A model generated the notes under the pieces. That model saw only the letters and a list, made by a program, of their open reading frames with translations, was not told the DNA's origin and did not search any database. DNA of 64,000 nucleotides from Cephalopachus bancanus (Eukaryota; Chordata; Mammalia; Primates; Tarsiidae): NCBI GenBank assembly GCA_027257055.1, contig JAPVLO010000056.1, positions 5,208,001-5,272,000 on the forward strand. Direction: 5' to 3'. This document shows positions 41,401 through 47,591 of the stretch, one piece after another; within the stretch, counting starts at the first letter, position 1; every line of letters begins with the position of its first letter. Made by a program: the position numbers and the translations under genes.

Positions 41401-44400
41401 ATGACATTTTTAAAGGATTATAACTAATCAAAGAAATGACGTGGAATACCATGTTCTCACCATCATTGAGTATTATCATTTAAAAGATAGTTGCTTGCTT
41501 TAATAAGCATGATTTCTTTTTTCCTCCTTAACATTACTTGGGGGGAAAGGTTAAAGGAGTGGTTAAAATACTGGCTATAATAATACCACATGTTCACTGG
41601 AGAAAACATAAAACTATTGCAACCAGACTTTTTATCATTTAGGAAAAAATTATGATTTGTTCTTTGTAATTAAATTTTTATTTAAATTATTTAATGTGTT
41701 CTTCTTTTATGATGTGAATTCCATGAGAGCAGGTACCATGTCTCGTAAATTGCTGCATCCCCATCTGCCACAGTGTCTGCAACACAGCTGACACTCACTG
41801 AATAGTTTTTGAATGAATAAGTGAATCATAGTAATATTTTGGTATATTACCTTCTAGTATTTTTTCCTTGCCTCTATAAATATAGACATGTATATAGGTG
41901 ACATTTTCCTAACTCATTGTGTAATTTTAAACCCTGTTTAGTAGATTTATAATTATATCATACGGATGTGCCTGTTATTGGAAATTTGTAGTTTTTGCTT
42001 GAAATATATACCTAACATTTCCAAATTGGTTTCTGACAGAACGCAGTCTATATAGTTTAGCTGATCTCTTTACTACATCTGATCAAACTTTTTTACTCAA
42101 TGTTTAGTAATTGACATAAATGCAATTCATGACCCCATCTTTGGCAGGTAAAATCAACAGTGTATATTATATTGATCTTACATATTGAATTACATATTAC
42201 TAGATAATAATAGTAAAAAGGTTTATTGCTAGGAACTTCTTTTTCATAAAAAAAGTTTATTACTAAGAACTTCTTTTGTGTGTGTTACTCTTACTTTGTA
42301 AAATTAGCAAGTTCCCCTTTAGTTAGTGAATTCATTTTGATTTTTTTAAAAAAGTTCTCAAGTCAGATTGAAAGGATTATTTCAAGACCTTAGTGCTCAA
42401 AGTTTGAGTATTGAAAATGCTAAATGACTATCCCTGAGTACTGAACCTTGGAGAAGGGAAATTTGGTTTTAGAATGAGGATCTTCCCATTTTACAATGAA
42501 TTATTCTACTGTGTCTTGTCTATAGAATGTAAATTTTGTTACTCCAAGTAGATTGTAAAACAAGCTCCAGGAGTTAGTTAATCTACTTTGTGGATTATTT
42601 TACATTTTACTTACACAGCTTTTATAGACTGTTCTTGTATTTTCAATACTTGAAAATATAAAATGAACATAACATTTTTTCTTTAAACAGGTAATAAGAA
42701 CTTTAGATCCCAAACTAAATCCGGCATCAGCTGAAATAATGCTACTTAGAAAGCAGTTGGCAGAGAAAGAGAGAAGAATTGAGATTCTGGAGGTAAAATG
42801 CCTATATTCAGTTACCTACTCTTGATTATTTTGAGGAATCCTGGTAATTAACTACATTATGATTTGTCATTACTAATCAAATTTTACAAGATATTAAAAA
42901 TGTCATGTTTCAGCACTCAGTATGTTATTGCAAAACATCTCACTATCCCACTAGATTGGTATCTGTATAGTTTGTATAACCAGTTTATATGCTGCTTTGT
43001 GTTTTTCTTCCTCTATAACAGCCAATCATATAAATATCTATGACTCTCAGAGTCCTGCTATACTGTTACTTTAAAAATATGTGAATGTGATTTCATTCAG
43101 GGGGGAAAATATCAAAACTGAGCTTTACCTTTTAAAAAAGATTCTATATTCACTCAGTTAACCATAATTTTCTTATTTTCTGACTGTTTCTTACCTGGCC
43201 CCAAATAAACTTAGCTGGAATTTCTGGAAGAAGAAAGTACTTACAGAATCCCAGTAAACCTCTGAACTGGAGTGGCAATCTTAGTTATTAATCATGCAGA
43301 ATAATACAATGACTTGCTCACATTAATTAACTGATTCTTTAAATTTTGAAAGTGCTTTTGTGCTAGTGGTTTTTATCATTCTTAAGAGCTCAGGTATGTA
43401 TGTTAGTATGGAATAGTATATTCTTAGATTTTATAATTGGGCATGTTTTAGTTTCCTTTGCAAAAGTGTACAAAACTACTATTTTTAATAGTATGGTGAG
43501 AATTGATGCTATTCTTCAAGTCAGTATATACTTCCTCTTAATAGCATGTGCATAATTGAAGACTCATATTGAATTCTGTGTACTAACCTGAAATTTTCAT
43601 AAATGGTAGTTGGTTTCTTTTTAAATCAACTAGGAATGTTATATTTCAGAGAAATGCATTCTATTCGTGTAGCTTTTTCTTGGTGTTATTTCTTAGCAAG
43701 TAGATATGAACTGTGGTGGAAATGTTTTTGTTTAAAGACTTTTAAGTCTTTAATACCCCCTCCTGCTTACATCAAGTACACACCACTCTGATGTGCCCCC
43801 ACTGCCAGTGCTTGTCGGACTATGTCTTATGTTCTAAAAGCAATGGGTAGGCATATCTATCTGAAGAAATGCTATTAATTCTTCAAGATCCAACTCAAAT
43901 GTTTTTTCTTCTATTTTATTTTTCTTGTATTCCTTAAGCAAAAGTAGTTATCTTTCTATGGTGAGTTTATGTACTTCAAACTTATTAATTTGTCCCATTA
44001 CAGAATTTGTTTTCTTTTTGATATGTGTCAAGGGATCTTGAGATAAAACTCTGTATGTTCAGTCTCTGTACCCCTAGCATTAAGTATAGCATAAATCAGA
44101 GTCCACGCTTGCAGTGTTATTGGTAACTTAAAGTTGTCACCTCTCCCCTCTGATCTGCTGTCTCATCTATTAATAATGAGTCTCTGAAGTCTACGTTGCC
44201 CTGTTTACTTTCCAGTGAAAGTCATTGAGAACGTATATCATCCTTAGTGTTTGAAGTGTACATTCCTAACAGGTATAATGTCAAAATGGTGTGTCTAACT
44301 AAAGGGCTCTGAGGAATAACTTAAGTATACCATATGGGCGTTTAATTTGCAAAAATGGAAAAAGGAGAAATGTAAATAGTAGAGGCTATTCCATCTGCCA

Positions 44401-47400
44401 TCCCTCTTGAGAATTCTATGCCTGGAGTGGGTGTGAGCCAGAAGAAGGGTGTGCTTGCCTTCTTTGGGCATGGTTCATATATTCTCTTCTTATCATGAGC
44501 GTCTTGCTGAGGGAAGATTCAAGTGTTTTAAGATTATAATACTTATATGAGCCAAACAGTATCCGGTGCTCAACAGAATTACAAAATTAGCTATAGTTGA
44601 GTAATTAAAGAGAAAGATATAAGTCCCTATGGTCATGTCACTCATAACTGTGGTCACAGGGAATCTAGTATCCAGACCACTAAGAATTAACAGAAAATTT
44701 TGTACTAAGCTTTATAGGTGATCTTAAAAGATTTTTCCTAGGTATTTTTGGCTATATCCTCTTCTTAGTTTTGACTTCTCCATAGGTACAGTTCTGTTTG
44801 TTATCTAAGCCAATTGTTACTTTTTCTTCTAGATATGAAGGGCAGTAGCTTAAGAATAACCAATTTTGTGTGTGTGTGTGTGTGTGTGTTTGTGTGTGCG
44901 CGCGCGCGCGCGTGCGTGTGCACACATGCTCAGCAGTGGAAGAAGGATGATGCTTAAATTGCTCTGTTCTACCAGTAAGATTCCTGACATCGTTTGTCAC
45001 AAGTCTTATTCTTTCCTAAAGATGTTGTGCATGCATTTCTGCACGATTCAGTTTACATTTTGACTACTTTATGTGCCCCACAAATAATCTGTAGATTCTC
45101 TCAAAATGAGCATAATGAAGAGATGATTCTGTTTTTGATAATTTGGGTGATTTCTAGGATTTCAATTGTCCTCATATCTTCTTCCAGAGTGAATGTAAAG
45201 TAGCGAAATTCCGTGATTATGAAGAAAAACTCATTGTTTCTGCCTGGTATAATAAGGTGAGTTGAAATTCAGCCGATGATTGGATGTTTAGAGCAGTGTT
45301 TTATCAAACATCTTGAGCAAGTTCAACAGAAGGAAATACATTTTATACTATAAACCCGGACATAGTATGTTTATGTTTGTAAACTGAAACAAAAATTACC
45401 CCAACTGTGTGTTTTTCACTCAGATATTTTCTGTTGTATTATGTTTTTTTTAAAAAATGTGGTCATAATCCACTAAAGTGGTTTTGTGACTTATCAACCT
45501 GTAGCTGATGTACTTGAAGCATAGACATAACAATTTATAGATATTTTAAAAATTGCTCTGTTTGAGCTGAAATATTCAATTTGTACTCATGAAGGGTTTC
45601 TGAAAAAATGTAAATATCTGTGTAATGCAAAATTGAATGCTTCTGAAGTACTTACTATTTATTTTAACAGTCTCTAAAGCCTCTCAGTGTATCCTTTACT
45701 GTATTTTTATTTTATTTTTTATCCAGGGAATACTCTCCAATAATTGTCCTCTGTGTCCTATCACGAAGAAAATAGCATAAAGTGACATGAAATATGTTTT
45801 TATTATGTCATCATTGGTTTCAGTGGGTTTTTTTCAAGAGTAACATTTCATGCTATATATAGTTCTTTCGAATTATCTTAATCAGCCAGAATAGATAATA
45901 ACTTAGCCATTATCTGGTGTTACCTGTTTTTCTTCATACAAGAAAATATCACCTTATACACTTCCCATGTGTGAACACTGTGCTCCACTACATAGCACTA
46001 GTCATTCTTCCTCAAACATGCCTTGTGCTGTCATGCCACCATACTGTTCATTTGTGCTGCTTCCCTATGTTCTCTGTTGGGTAAACCTGGCTTGCTTTAG
46101 TAGGATTTTGAAGGAAATTATGTGTCAAGTGTTCCCAGAACCTTCCCTCCTGAATCAGTCATCCTAATCAAGATCAGGGCTCATATATTACTTATTCTTC
46201 TGTGACCTTTAGATACGTACATCAGTGAAGATATTGTAGCCAAATAATACATCACTAATTTTTCAATTTGTATTTGTTGGGCATTTACTATAATCTGTGT
46301 ACTGTACTAGTTACTCATGATGATAAATTCAATAAAATTATGTTATGTGCTCTATTGAGAGAGTAATGACTTCTCTCATAAGAAACCCAACTGCCAAAAC
46401 TATGGTAATTTGTCATGCACCAATATTAGAGATAGACCATAGTAAATTTGAACTATGCTGGTAGTACTCAAACATCAGCATACATCCGAAGACTTGTTAA
46501 AACACAAATTAATGGGGTCACTTGCAGAACTACTAAATCAGTGAGTCTGAGTAAGGTCCCAGAATTTGCATTTTTAACAAATTTCCAGTGATACTGATCT
46601 TGATAATCTAGGGACTACAAGAACCATGGATCCTATTCTGTTCTATATGTCTGCTCATCGATGGTGGAATGATGGCCCAAACACAAACATTCGTTATAAT
46701 CTACATCTAATTTCAGCACATTATTTTTTTTTTGAGTTAGTTCAGTGACTTTAGGGGGTGCAGATGATTTTTGGTTATATGGATGCATCGTATAGTCGCA
46801 AAGAAGTCTGGGTATTAAGTGTGCCCTCTACCCCCACCTGTGTATATTATACCTGATAGGTGATTTTTCATCCCTACCCACCCATTTTGCCATTCTATAT
46901 GCCTTTGCAGTAATTAGGTTTAGCTCCCACTTATAAATGAGAACATGCAACATTTGATTTTTCATTCCTGTGTTACTTCACTTAGGATGATGTTCTCCAA
47001 TTTCATTCAAGTTGCCGCAAAAGACATTATTTTATTCCCTCACATAGCCAGGTAGCATTCCGTGGGGTGTGTGTGGGTATGTGGGCATGCACATGCCATA
47101 TTTTCATTATCCACTGATCATTTGGTTGGCATTTATCTTTGCAGTTATGAATTGCCAGCACATTATTTTAGGCTACTGTTTTTTAATGATTTTTGAGTTT
47201 AGTAGGTTAAAATAGAGAAACTGGGTTTTGTGCCTTCTTACTAGAATTGCCATTTCACAAATGTATCAGCTTCTGAACCCTTTATTTTCTTCTATAAAAG
47301 TGAGGAAGATCTTAGCTTTATAGAATTGTTTTAAGGGTTAAAAGTCTTTATATATATGAAAAGCTCTTTGCATACTCTAAATATTTAGTCATGTTAAATG

Positions 47401-47591
47401 TATATATATATTTTGTTCAGAGTCTAGCGTTCCAGAAACTGGGGATGGAATCTAGACTTGTGAGTGGCGGAGGTGCTTGCAAGGACACTGGTGCGTGTAC
47501 TCCTGCTCGGTCTTTCTTAGCACAGCAACGGCACATCACCAACACCAGAAGAAATCTTTCTGTTAAAGTTCCTGCTACAACATCTGATTAA
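2347..47591 (+). CDS. HOOK1: HOOK1 gene, coding exons 3-22 (5' end outside the window)
   Basis: Twenty exons with GT donors and AG acceptors splice in phase into residues 51-728 of Hook homologue 1, ending in PATTSD-stop. Known role of the family: Hook proteins bind dynein light intermediate chain through an N-terminal calponin-homology-like Hook domain, activate dynein-dynactin through a long coiled coil, and bind FTS/AKTIP and FHIP through the C-terminus to move early endosomes; mouse Hook1 is needed for sperm head and tail shaping. Seen here: Hook domain remainder about 51-160, with the light-chain-binding helix VQHVVMTAI (148-156), heptad-rich coiled coil about 170-655, and a basic, Ser/Thr-rich tail 673-728. 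The segments sum to 678 residues, which with the missing 50 equals the 728 of human HOOK1. No frameshift or stop was found, so the gene looks functional. HOOK2 and HOOK3 are less likely because the exon sequences follow HOOK1 nearly residue for residue, judged from memory of the family. Confidence 0.97.
2480..4322 (-). mobile_element. Antisense L1M fragments in intron 3
   Basis: Around 2500-3020 the plus strand reads like the reverse complement of an L1 ORF2 3' region ('tttctagaattccatataaa', 'aacattcatatatgattctt'). From about 3050 to 4320 it matches antisense ORF2 endonuclease-region sequence ('tgacctaacacgtggtctat'). Diverged, with many indels, and non-coding. Confidence 0.75.
4333..4459 (-). 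mobile_element. Antisense Alu monomer (FLAM-like)
   Basis: Contains 'gcctcagcctcccaaagtgc' and 'tgggattacaggcatgaccc', ending 'gcgcctggccc'. Only one arm is present and it is diverged, so it is an old monomeric Alu relative. Confidence 0.85.
4460..5031. other. Intron 3 sequence between repeats
   Basis: AT-rich, no coding signal. Part probably continues the diverged antisense L1 ('ttggactttgttcgtgcaag' style L1M 5'-region text), but I cannot fix its limits. Confidence 0.5.
5032..5779 (+). mobile_element. MER1/Charlie3-type hAT DNA transposon remnant
   Basis: Begins 'caggggttcccatcccctgg', continues with the recognisable 'cctgttaggaactgggccac' and 'gcattagattctaataggag' blocks, and ends 'ttggggactactg'. 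Flanking 8-bp target copies ttgtagtc and ctgtagtc match at 7 of 8 positions, as expected for hAT insertion. The internal part is longer than the short MER1 form. The open frame at 5457-5930 runs through it and is not a gene. Confidence 0.88.
5780..6236 (+). other. End of HOOK1 intron 3
   Basis: Unique AT-rich sequence with no recognisable gene or repeat. It ends in the pyrimidine-rich acceptor at 6236. Confidence 0.7.
6237..6287 (+). CDS. HOOK1: HOOK1 coding exon 4, residues 75-91
   Basis: Seventeen whole codons, [17 protein letters not shown], between acceptor tttttacattag and donor gtatga. Phase 0 at both ends. Part of the Hook domain. Confidence 0.96.
6288..7447 (+). other. HOOK1 intron 4
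   Basis: 1,160 bp, AT-rich. No recognisable repeat, RNA gene or open frame of interest. Confidence 0.8.
7448..7580 (+). CDS. HOOK1: HOOK1 coding exon 5, residues 92-135
   Basis: Encodes 44 residues starting [20 protein letters not shown] and ending NCEKKQ, plus one base of the next codon. Acceptor attgcag; donor gtgagt. It covers the later helices of the Hook domain. Confidence 0.97.
7581..9476 (+). other. HOOK1 intron 5
   Basis: 1,896 bp of AT-rich sequence with a T tract near 7770-7795. The 8000-8250 stretch looks like diverged antisense L1M text. No gene seen. Confidence 0.7.
9477..9544 (+). CDS. HOOK1: HOOK1 coding exon 6, residues 136-158 (dynein-binding helix)
   Basis: Completes Glu136 and encodes [20 protein letters not shown] then QE. 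The VQHVVMTAI helix is the one which in HOOK3 contacts dynein light intermediate chain through its Gln and final Ile. Both are present here at 149 and 156. Donor gtaagt. Confidence 0.96.
9545..10708 (+). other. HOOK1 intron 6
   Basis: 1,164 bp, unique or very old sequence. No feature recognised. Confidence 0.75.
10709..10771 (+). CDS. HOOK1: HOOK1 coding exon 7, residues 159-179
   Basis: Twenty-one whole codons, [20 protein letters not shown] plus Q, linking the Hook domain to the coiled coil. Acceptor tttcctag; donor gtgagt. The reading frame runs on into the intron, which gives a spurious 79-residue frame. Confidence 0.96.
11598..11635. repeat. Two-copy tandem duplication
   Basis: The unit attatgagagaaatgtgt occurs twice in a row. 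It creates repeated Ile-rich shadow peptides on the minus strand. Confidence 0.9.
11661..11792 (-). mobile_element. Old antisense Alu monomer
   Basis: Reads 'ggatggagtgcagagtcaca', 'cctgggttcaagtgatcctc' and ends 'ccgccatacccagcc'. A single diverged arm. Confidence 0.8.
11859..11942 (+). CDS. HOOK1: HOOK1 coding exon 8, residues 180-207
   Basis: Twenty-eight whole codons, [20 protein letters not shown] then RCEELDMQ, opening the long coiled coil with Leu/Glu heptads. Acceptor atattttag; donor gtacag. Confidence 0.97.
12466..12780 (+). mobile_element. MIR element carrying an internal inverted duplication
   Basis: The left part 'taatggttaagtgagtggat' matches the MIR 5' region. The right part (12590-12780), with 'caggcacattacttaatttc' and 'gtgaggattaagtgaattaa', matches the MIR middle and 3' parts. 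The two are interrupted by an inverted copy of the left part. Confidence 0.8.
12469..12587. repeat. Inverted repeat, 54-bp arms, 11-nt loop
   Basis: Arm 12469-12522 and arm 12534-12587 are reverse complements with one mismatch that I can see (ggattgtc against gacaatct). The loop is gctgtgttatt. A transcript of either strand would fold into a nearly perfect 54-bp hairpin. Confidence 0.97.
13121..13275 (+). mobile_element. 5'-truncated lineage-specific Alu (right arm)
   Basis: Right arm only: 'aggctgaggcggaaggatcg', 'ggctgcggtggccgggagtg', then 'gactccaactc' and an A-rich tail. Same subtype as the full-length copies in the window. Confidence 0.9.
14055..14305 (-). mobile_element. Antisense L1 3' end with duplicated G-rich 3' UTR unit
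   Basis: The reverse complement aligns by eye with the L1 3' end at 61370-61608 ('aacatttgtatacctaacc', 'acctgcataa'). It carries the same internal duplication of a 'ttggcagta..gggaaactgcc' unit. Extremely 5'-truncated. Confidence 0.85.
14319..14472 (-). mobile_element. Antisense Alu monomer or half
   Basis: Reads 'gcatgcgccaccatgcttgg', 'agagatgaggtgtcaccaaa' and 'cctcccaaagtgctaggatt', ending 'gtacctggc'. Partial and diverged. Confidence 0.8.
15038..15204 (+). CDS. HOOK1: HOOK1 coding exon 9, residues 208-262
   Basis: Encodes [20 protein letters not shown] through LQEENF, 55 codons plus AG of Arg263. Acceptor gtttcttag; donor gtagaa. Coiled-coil segment. Confidence 0.97.
16615..16985 (+). 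mobile_element. Old interspersed repeat nested in the L1 (L1M 3'-end-like)
   Basis: Contains 'cataaactgagtaatttaca', 'atagttctggaggttctcta', 'agagtactaatcccattcat' and 'gaattttggaggaacacatt'. I recognise this as a common old mammalian repeat but am unsure of its family name. Confidence 0.5.
18050..18080. repeat. Short perfect hairpin, 13-bp arms
   Basis: ctttaaagccaag and cttggctttaaag are separated by the 5-nt loop aaaca. It lies inside antisense L1 and may be a small fold-back copy. Confidence 0.9.
18720..20360 (+). mobile_element. Sense L1, 5'-truncated, split by an Alu
   Basis: Reads as L1 ORF2 C-terminal DNA in the sense direction ('aatagatcaaaggaatagaa', 'aaacttctgcacagcaaaat', 'aacagcagatgctgactgga') and ends in an A-rich tail near 20350. 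It was inserted into the older antisense L1, whose text resumes directly after it. Frames are broken by stops. Confidence 0.88.
19265..19549 (-). mobile_element. Full-length antisense Alu within the L1
   Basis: Starts with a T tract, then 'gagttggagtctcattctgt', and ends 'gagccactgaacccgg'. The duplication aaaactagcaactt flanks it on both sides (19247-19260 and 19550-19563). Confidence 0.95.
20370..20860 (-). mobile_element. Antisense L1M, second part
   Basis: Continues the antisense L1 after the nested insertion ('gatattaaggtagccatccc' follows on from 'cttaaaacttactttgtttg' at about 18710). Confidence 0.7.
21064..21204 (+). CDS. HOOK1: HOOK1 coding exon 10, residues 263-309
   Basis: Completes Arg263 and encodes [20 protein letters not shown] through LKDEIDVL, plus AG of Arg310. 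Acceptor tttgttcaag; donor gtatgg. Coiled coil. Confidence 0.97.
21205..22300 (+). other. HOOK1 intron 10
   Basis: 1,096 bp, AT-rich, with a G run at 22201-22209. No recognised repeat or gene. Confidence 0.75.
22301..22502 (+). CDS. HOOK1: HOOK1 coding exon 11, residues 310-377
   Basis: The largest internal exon here: completes Arg310, then [20 protein letters not shown] through TYKRQ. Acceptor actattacag; donor gtaaga. Read open from an upstream intronic ATG it looks longer, but the acceptor at 22300 sets the true start. Confidence 0.97.
22503..23038 (+). other. HOOK1 intron 11
   Basis: 536 bp, AT-rich, nothing recognised. It ends in the less usual acceptor 'gacataag'. Confidence 0.8.
23039..23149 (+). 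CDS. HOOK1: HOOK1 coding exon 12, residues 378-414
   Basis: Thirty-seven whole codons, [20 protein letters not shown] then [17 protein letters not shown]. Donor gtaagc. Coiled coil rich in Lys and Glu. Confidence 0.96.
23440..24556 (-). mobile_element. Antisense L1M fragment
   Basis: Reads 'ctaccatcaccataatcaaa', 'ttgtgtggatataccacatt' and 'ttgttgataaagtgattatg', the reverse complement of an L1 3' half. The 158-residue frame at 23966-24442 lies inside it and is not a gene. Confidence 0.82.
24557..25185 (+). mobile_element. MER1-type hAT element, split by an Alu
   Basis: Starts 'cagggatctgtggactgtgg' and ends 'aggttgggggacactg'. Perfect 8-bp target copies, gtcttgat, lie at both ends. The shared 'gcattagattct' block and the closing 'aaaaattgtcttct' match the copy at 5032-5779. 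Confidence 0.92.
24700..24990 (-). mobile_element. Full-length antisense Alu inside MER1
   Basis: T-rich start, 'gagttggagtctgactctgt', ending 'gctgagccaccgagcccagc'. The agcattagattc(c/t)t duplication flanks it (24685-24699 and 24991-25004). Confidence 0.95.
25200..25490 (+). mobile_element. L1M 3'-end-like repeat
   Basis: Contains 'aaaagagtgaaccctaatgt', 'gctcatcagttctaacaaat' and 'aaatctaaaactgctaaaaa', typical of an old L1 3' end in sense orientation. Subfamily not settled. Confidence 0.55.
25490..30320 (-). mobile_element. Long antisense L1M, ORF2 to 5' region
   Basis: Antisense ORF2 text runs from about 25500. At 27538-27774 the minus strand shows FNTPLSI and [11 protein letters not shown] pieces of the L1 endonuclease domain. 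From about 28680 the text ('tgtgtcatcccactatgtgt', 'tttgaagtgtctaggtgtgg') matches the L1M 5' region. It is non-coding and full of indels, and its 28880-30320 part parallels 53160-54790. Confidence 0.78.
30326..30605 (+). mobile_element. Alu, full length, lineage-specific type
   Basis: Starts 'ggccgggctcagtggctcag' and ends 'gagacttggactc' plus A's. Flanked by aaaagagcaaaa(a)gc copies. Confidence 0.95.
31230..31400 (-). mobile_element. MIR-like element
   Basis: 'cccattttgaaggtatggat', 'gactcagccaagataatata' and 'ctggaattcaaactatggcc' follow the MIR 3' pattern (which reads fraction-of-gut style: decreasing counts, acc. not, prior lot). Orientation is my best guess. Confidence 0.55.
31644..31731 (+). 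CDS. HOOK1: HOOK1 coding exon 13, residues 415-443
   Basis: Encodes [20 protein letters not shown] then VQQDHLSQT, plus one base of Asp444. Acceptor cttttatag; donor gtaaat. Followed by a very short intron. Confidence 0.96.
31810..31870 (+). CDS. HOOK1: HOOK1 coding exon 14, residues 444-463
   Basis: Completes Asp444, then [19 protein letters not shown] and AG of Arg464. Acceptor attgtttag; donor gtaaat. The intron before it is only 78 bp (31732-31809). Confidence 0.96.
31983..32271 (-). mobile_element. Full-length antisense Alu
   Basis: T tract, 'gagttggagtctcactctgt', ending 'gtcaccgagcccggc'. The duplication catagctgaaaa flanks both sides. Confidence 0.95.
33233..33953 (-). pseudogene. 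NUDCD2P: NUDCD2 processed pseudogene, 5'-truncated
   Basis: On the minus strand the right part reads [18 protein letters not shown], then in other frames [19 protein letters not shown] and [19 protein letters not shown], ending in a stop at 33651-33653. This is the second half of the CS/p23 domain and the C-terminus of NudC domain-containing protein 2, known to support LIS1 and dynein. At least three frameshifts break it. A 3' UTR follows (33245-33650) with an AATAAA signal (TTTATT at 33259-33264 on plus) and a poly(A) tail (T run 33229-33244). The target duplication aggaatttcctttt flanks it (33219-33232 and 33954-33967). There are no introns, so it is an L1-mediated retrocopy and dead as a coding gene. 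The symbol is descriptive, not official. Confidence 0.92.
34030..34170 (+). CDS. HOOK1: HOOK1 coding exon 15, residues 464-510
   Basis: Completes Arg464, then [20 protein letters not shown] through MNELETEQ and AG of Arg511. Acceptor caacaccag; donor gtgatg. GC-richer than its surroundings. Coiled coil. Confidence 0.97.
34500..34980. mobile_element. Two adjacent MIR-like elements
   Basis: 34500-34690 shows 'gaatcccattcttctaactc' and 'ggcaggttacttaaactcac'. 34710-34980 shows 'actatgtgccaggtgctttt', 'aaggaaacagtgatacagag' and 'agttacacagctagtatatt', classic MIR 3'-half text. Confidence 0.75.
35120..35402 (+). mobile_element. Alu, full length, lineage-specific type
   Basis: Starts 'gtgggctcagtggctcagcc' and ends 'gagactccaactc' plus A's. 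Short aaaag(a)gaagag copies flank it. Confidence 0.93.
35855..36136 (+). mobile_element. Alu, full length, somewhat diverged
   Basis: Starts 'ggctggactcggtggctcag' and ends 'gagattccaactc' plus A's. tacaactga lies on both sides. Confidence 0.92.
36474..36567 (+). CDS. HOOK1: HOOK1 coding exon 16, residues 511-542
   Basis: Completes Arg511, then [20 protein letters not shown] and [11 protein letters not shown]. Acceptor cttacaatag; donor gtaagt. As I recall the human sequence it has Glu where this has Gly515 and Ser where this has Cys530; both are unverified. Confidence 0.96.
36686..37505. mobile_element. Candidate old DNA transposon with terminal inverted repeats
   Basis: The ends ataccgtatatat (36686-36698) and atatatacggtat (37493-37505) are exact inverted copies, with weaker matching further in. 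The 820-bp interior has no open frame and I could not name its family. No convincing target duplication was seen. Confidence 0.45.
37735..37785. repeat. Two-copy tandem duplication
   Basis: tttgatgttttaaatttt occurs twice within about 50 bp, separated by a T-rich spacer. Confidence 0.8.
38212..38511 (+). mobile_element. Alu, full length, with GA-rich tail
   Basis: Starts 'caggtcgcggtggcttatgg' and ends 'gagactccaactcag' plus A's, then a (GA)n run to about 38531. Target copies gatttagatgtctgg and gatgtaaatgtctgg flank it, slightly diverged. Confidence 0.92.
38601..38635 (+). CDS. HOOK1: HOOK1 coding exon 17 (35-bp microexon), residues 543-553
   Basis: [11 protein letters not shown] plus AT of Met554. 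Acceptor aattttatag; donor gtaagt. The smallest exon of the gene here. Skipping it would shift the frame. Confidence 0.95.
38636..39191 (+). other. HOOK1 intron 17 with a MIR at its 3' end
   Basis: 556 bp. The last roughly 240 bases look MIR-derived and run into the splice acceptor. Confidence 0.8.
38950..39187 (+). mobile_element. MIR abutting the exon 18 acceptor
   Basis: 'ccatgtgcaaggcagtttac', 'aggtgatgaaccaaagatca' and 'ctgtttgactccaagttcca' follow the MIR 3' half in order. Its last bases, 'atgctcttttccctact', form the pyrimidine tract of the acceptor tag at 39189-39191. Confidence 0.75.
39192..39274 (+). CDS. HOOK1: HOOK1 coding exon 18, residues 554-581
   Basis: Completes Met554, then [20 protein letters not shown] and QPDINQN, plus one base of Val582. 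Donor gtaggt. Coiled coil. Confidence 0.96.
39275..39892 (+). other. HOOK1 intron 18
   Basis: 618 bp, AT-rich, no recognised feature. Confidence 0.8.
39893..39993 (+). CDS. HOOK1: HOOK1 coding exon 19, residues 582-615
   Basis: Completes Val582, then [20 protein letters not shown] and [13 protein letters not shown]. Acceptor tttcactaatag; donor gtgagt. Confidence 0.96.
40966..41010. repeat. AT/GT palindromic microsatellite
   Basis: Runs of catatatgtgtgtatatatat and acacacatatatatata. Self-complementary over most of its length. Confidence 0.85.
41705..41825 (-). mobile_element. L2 3'-end-like element
   Basis: 'gaattccatgagagcaggta', 'tctgcaacacagctgacact' and 'gtttttgaatgaataagtga' follow the well-known L2 3'-end pattern. 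Orientation uncertain. Confidence 0.6.
42221..42280. repeat. Two-copy tandem duplication
   Basis: gtttattgctaggaacttct is followed, about 10 bases on, by gtttattactaagaacttct. Confidence 0.85.
42691..42792 (+). CDS. HOOK1: HOOK1 coding exon 20, residues 616-649
   Basis: Thirty-four whole codons, [20 protein letters not shown] then [14 protein letters not shown]. Acceptor ctttaaacag; donor gtaaaa. Last part of the coiled coil. Confidence 0.97.
42793..45187 (+). other. HOOK1 intron 20
   Basis: 2,395 bp. An L2-like stretch at about 43780-44110 ('caagatccaactcaaatgtt', 'cctagcattaagtatagcat') and a TG/CG tract at 44868-44926. The remainder is unassigned. Confidence 0.7.
44868..44926. repeat. 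(TG)n plus (CG)n alternating tract
   Basis: TG repeats run into gcgcgcgcgcgcgtgcgtgtgc, followed by acacatg. It is purine-pyrimidine alternating apart from one T-T step, with eight or more CpG steps. Confidence 0.97.
45188..45256 (+). CDS. HOOK1: HOOK1 coding exon 21, residues 650-672
   Basis: Twenty-three whole codons, [20 protein letters not shown] then YNK, at the end of the coiled coil and start of the FTS/FHIP-binding tail. Acceptor cttccag; donor gtgagt. Confidence 0.97.
46459..46628 (+). mobile_element. MER5A-like hAT-Charlie element
   Basis: 'agtactcaaacatcagcata', 'gacttgttaaaacacaaatt', 'atcagtgagtctgagtaagg' and 'gaatttgcatttttaacaaa' follow MER5A in order. Confidence 0.85.
46728..47155 (-). 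mobile_element. Antisense L1 3' end, 5'-truncated, with target duplication
   Basis: T-rich left end, then 'gatgatttttggttatatgg', 'gctcccacttataaatgaga' and 'gatgttctccaatttcattc'. The 14-bp duplication cagcacattatttt lies at 46714-46727 and 47156-47169. Confidence 0.92.
47421..47591 (+). CDS. HOOK1: HOOK1 last coding exon 22, residues 673-728 and stop
   Basis: [56 protein letters not shown], then TAA at 47589-47591. Acceptor ttttgttcag. This is the cargo-side tail that in the family binds FTS and FHIP. It is basic and rich in Ser/Thr. Confidence 0.97.
   Translation, partial: SLAFQKLGMESRLVSGGGACKDTGACTPARSFLAQQRHITNTRRNLSVKVPATTSD

Larger units (their letters stand above)
39994..42690 (+). 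other. HOOK1 intron 19
   Basis: 2,697 bp. An AT/GT-rich palindromic microsatellite lies at 40966-41010, old antisense LINE-like text at about 40860-41480, an L2 3' end at 41705-41820, and a tandem duplication at 42221-42280. No gene. Confidence 0.7.
45257..47420 (+). other. HOOK1 intron 21
   Basis: 2,164 bp. Contains a MER5A-like hAT element (46459-46628) and a short L1 3' end (46728-47155) ending about 265 bp before the last exon. Confidence 0.8.
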
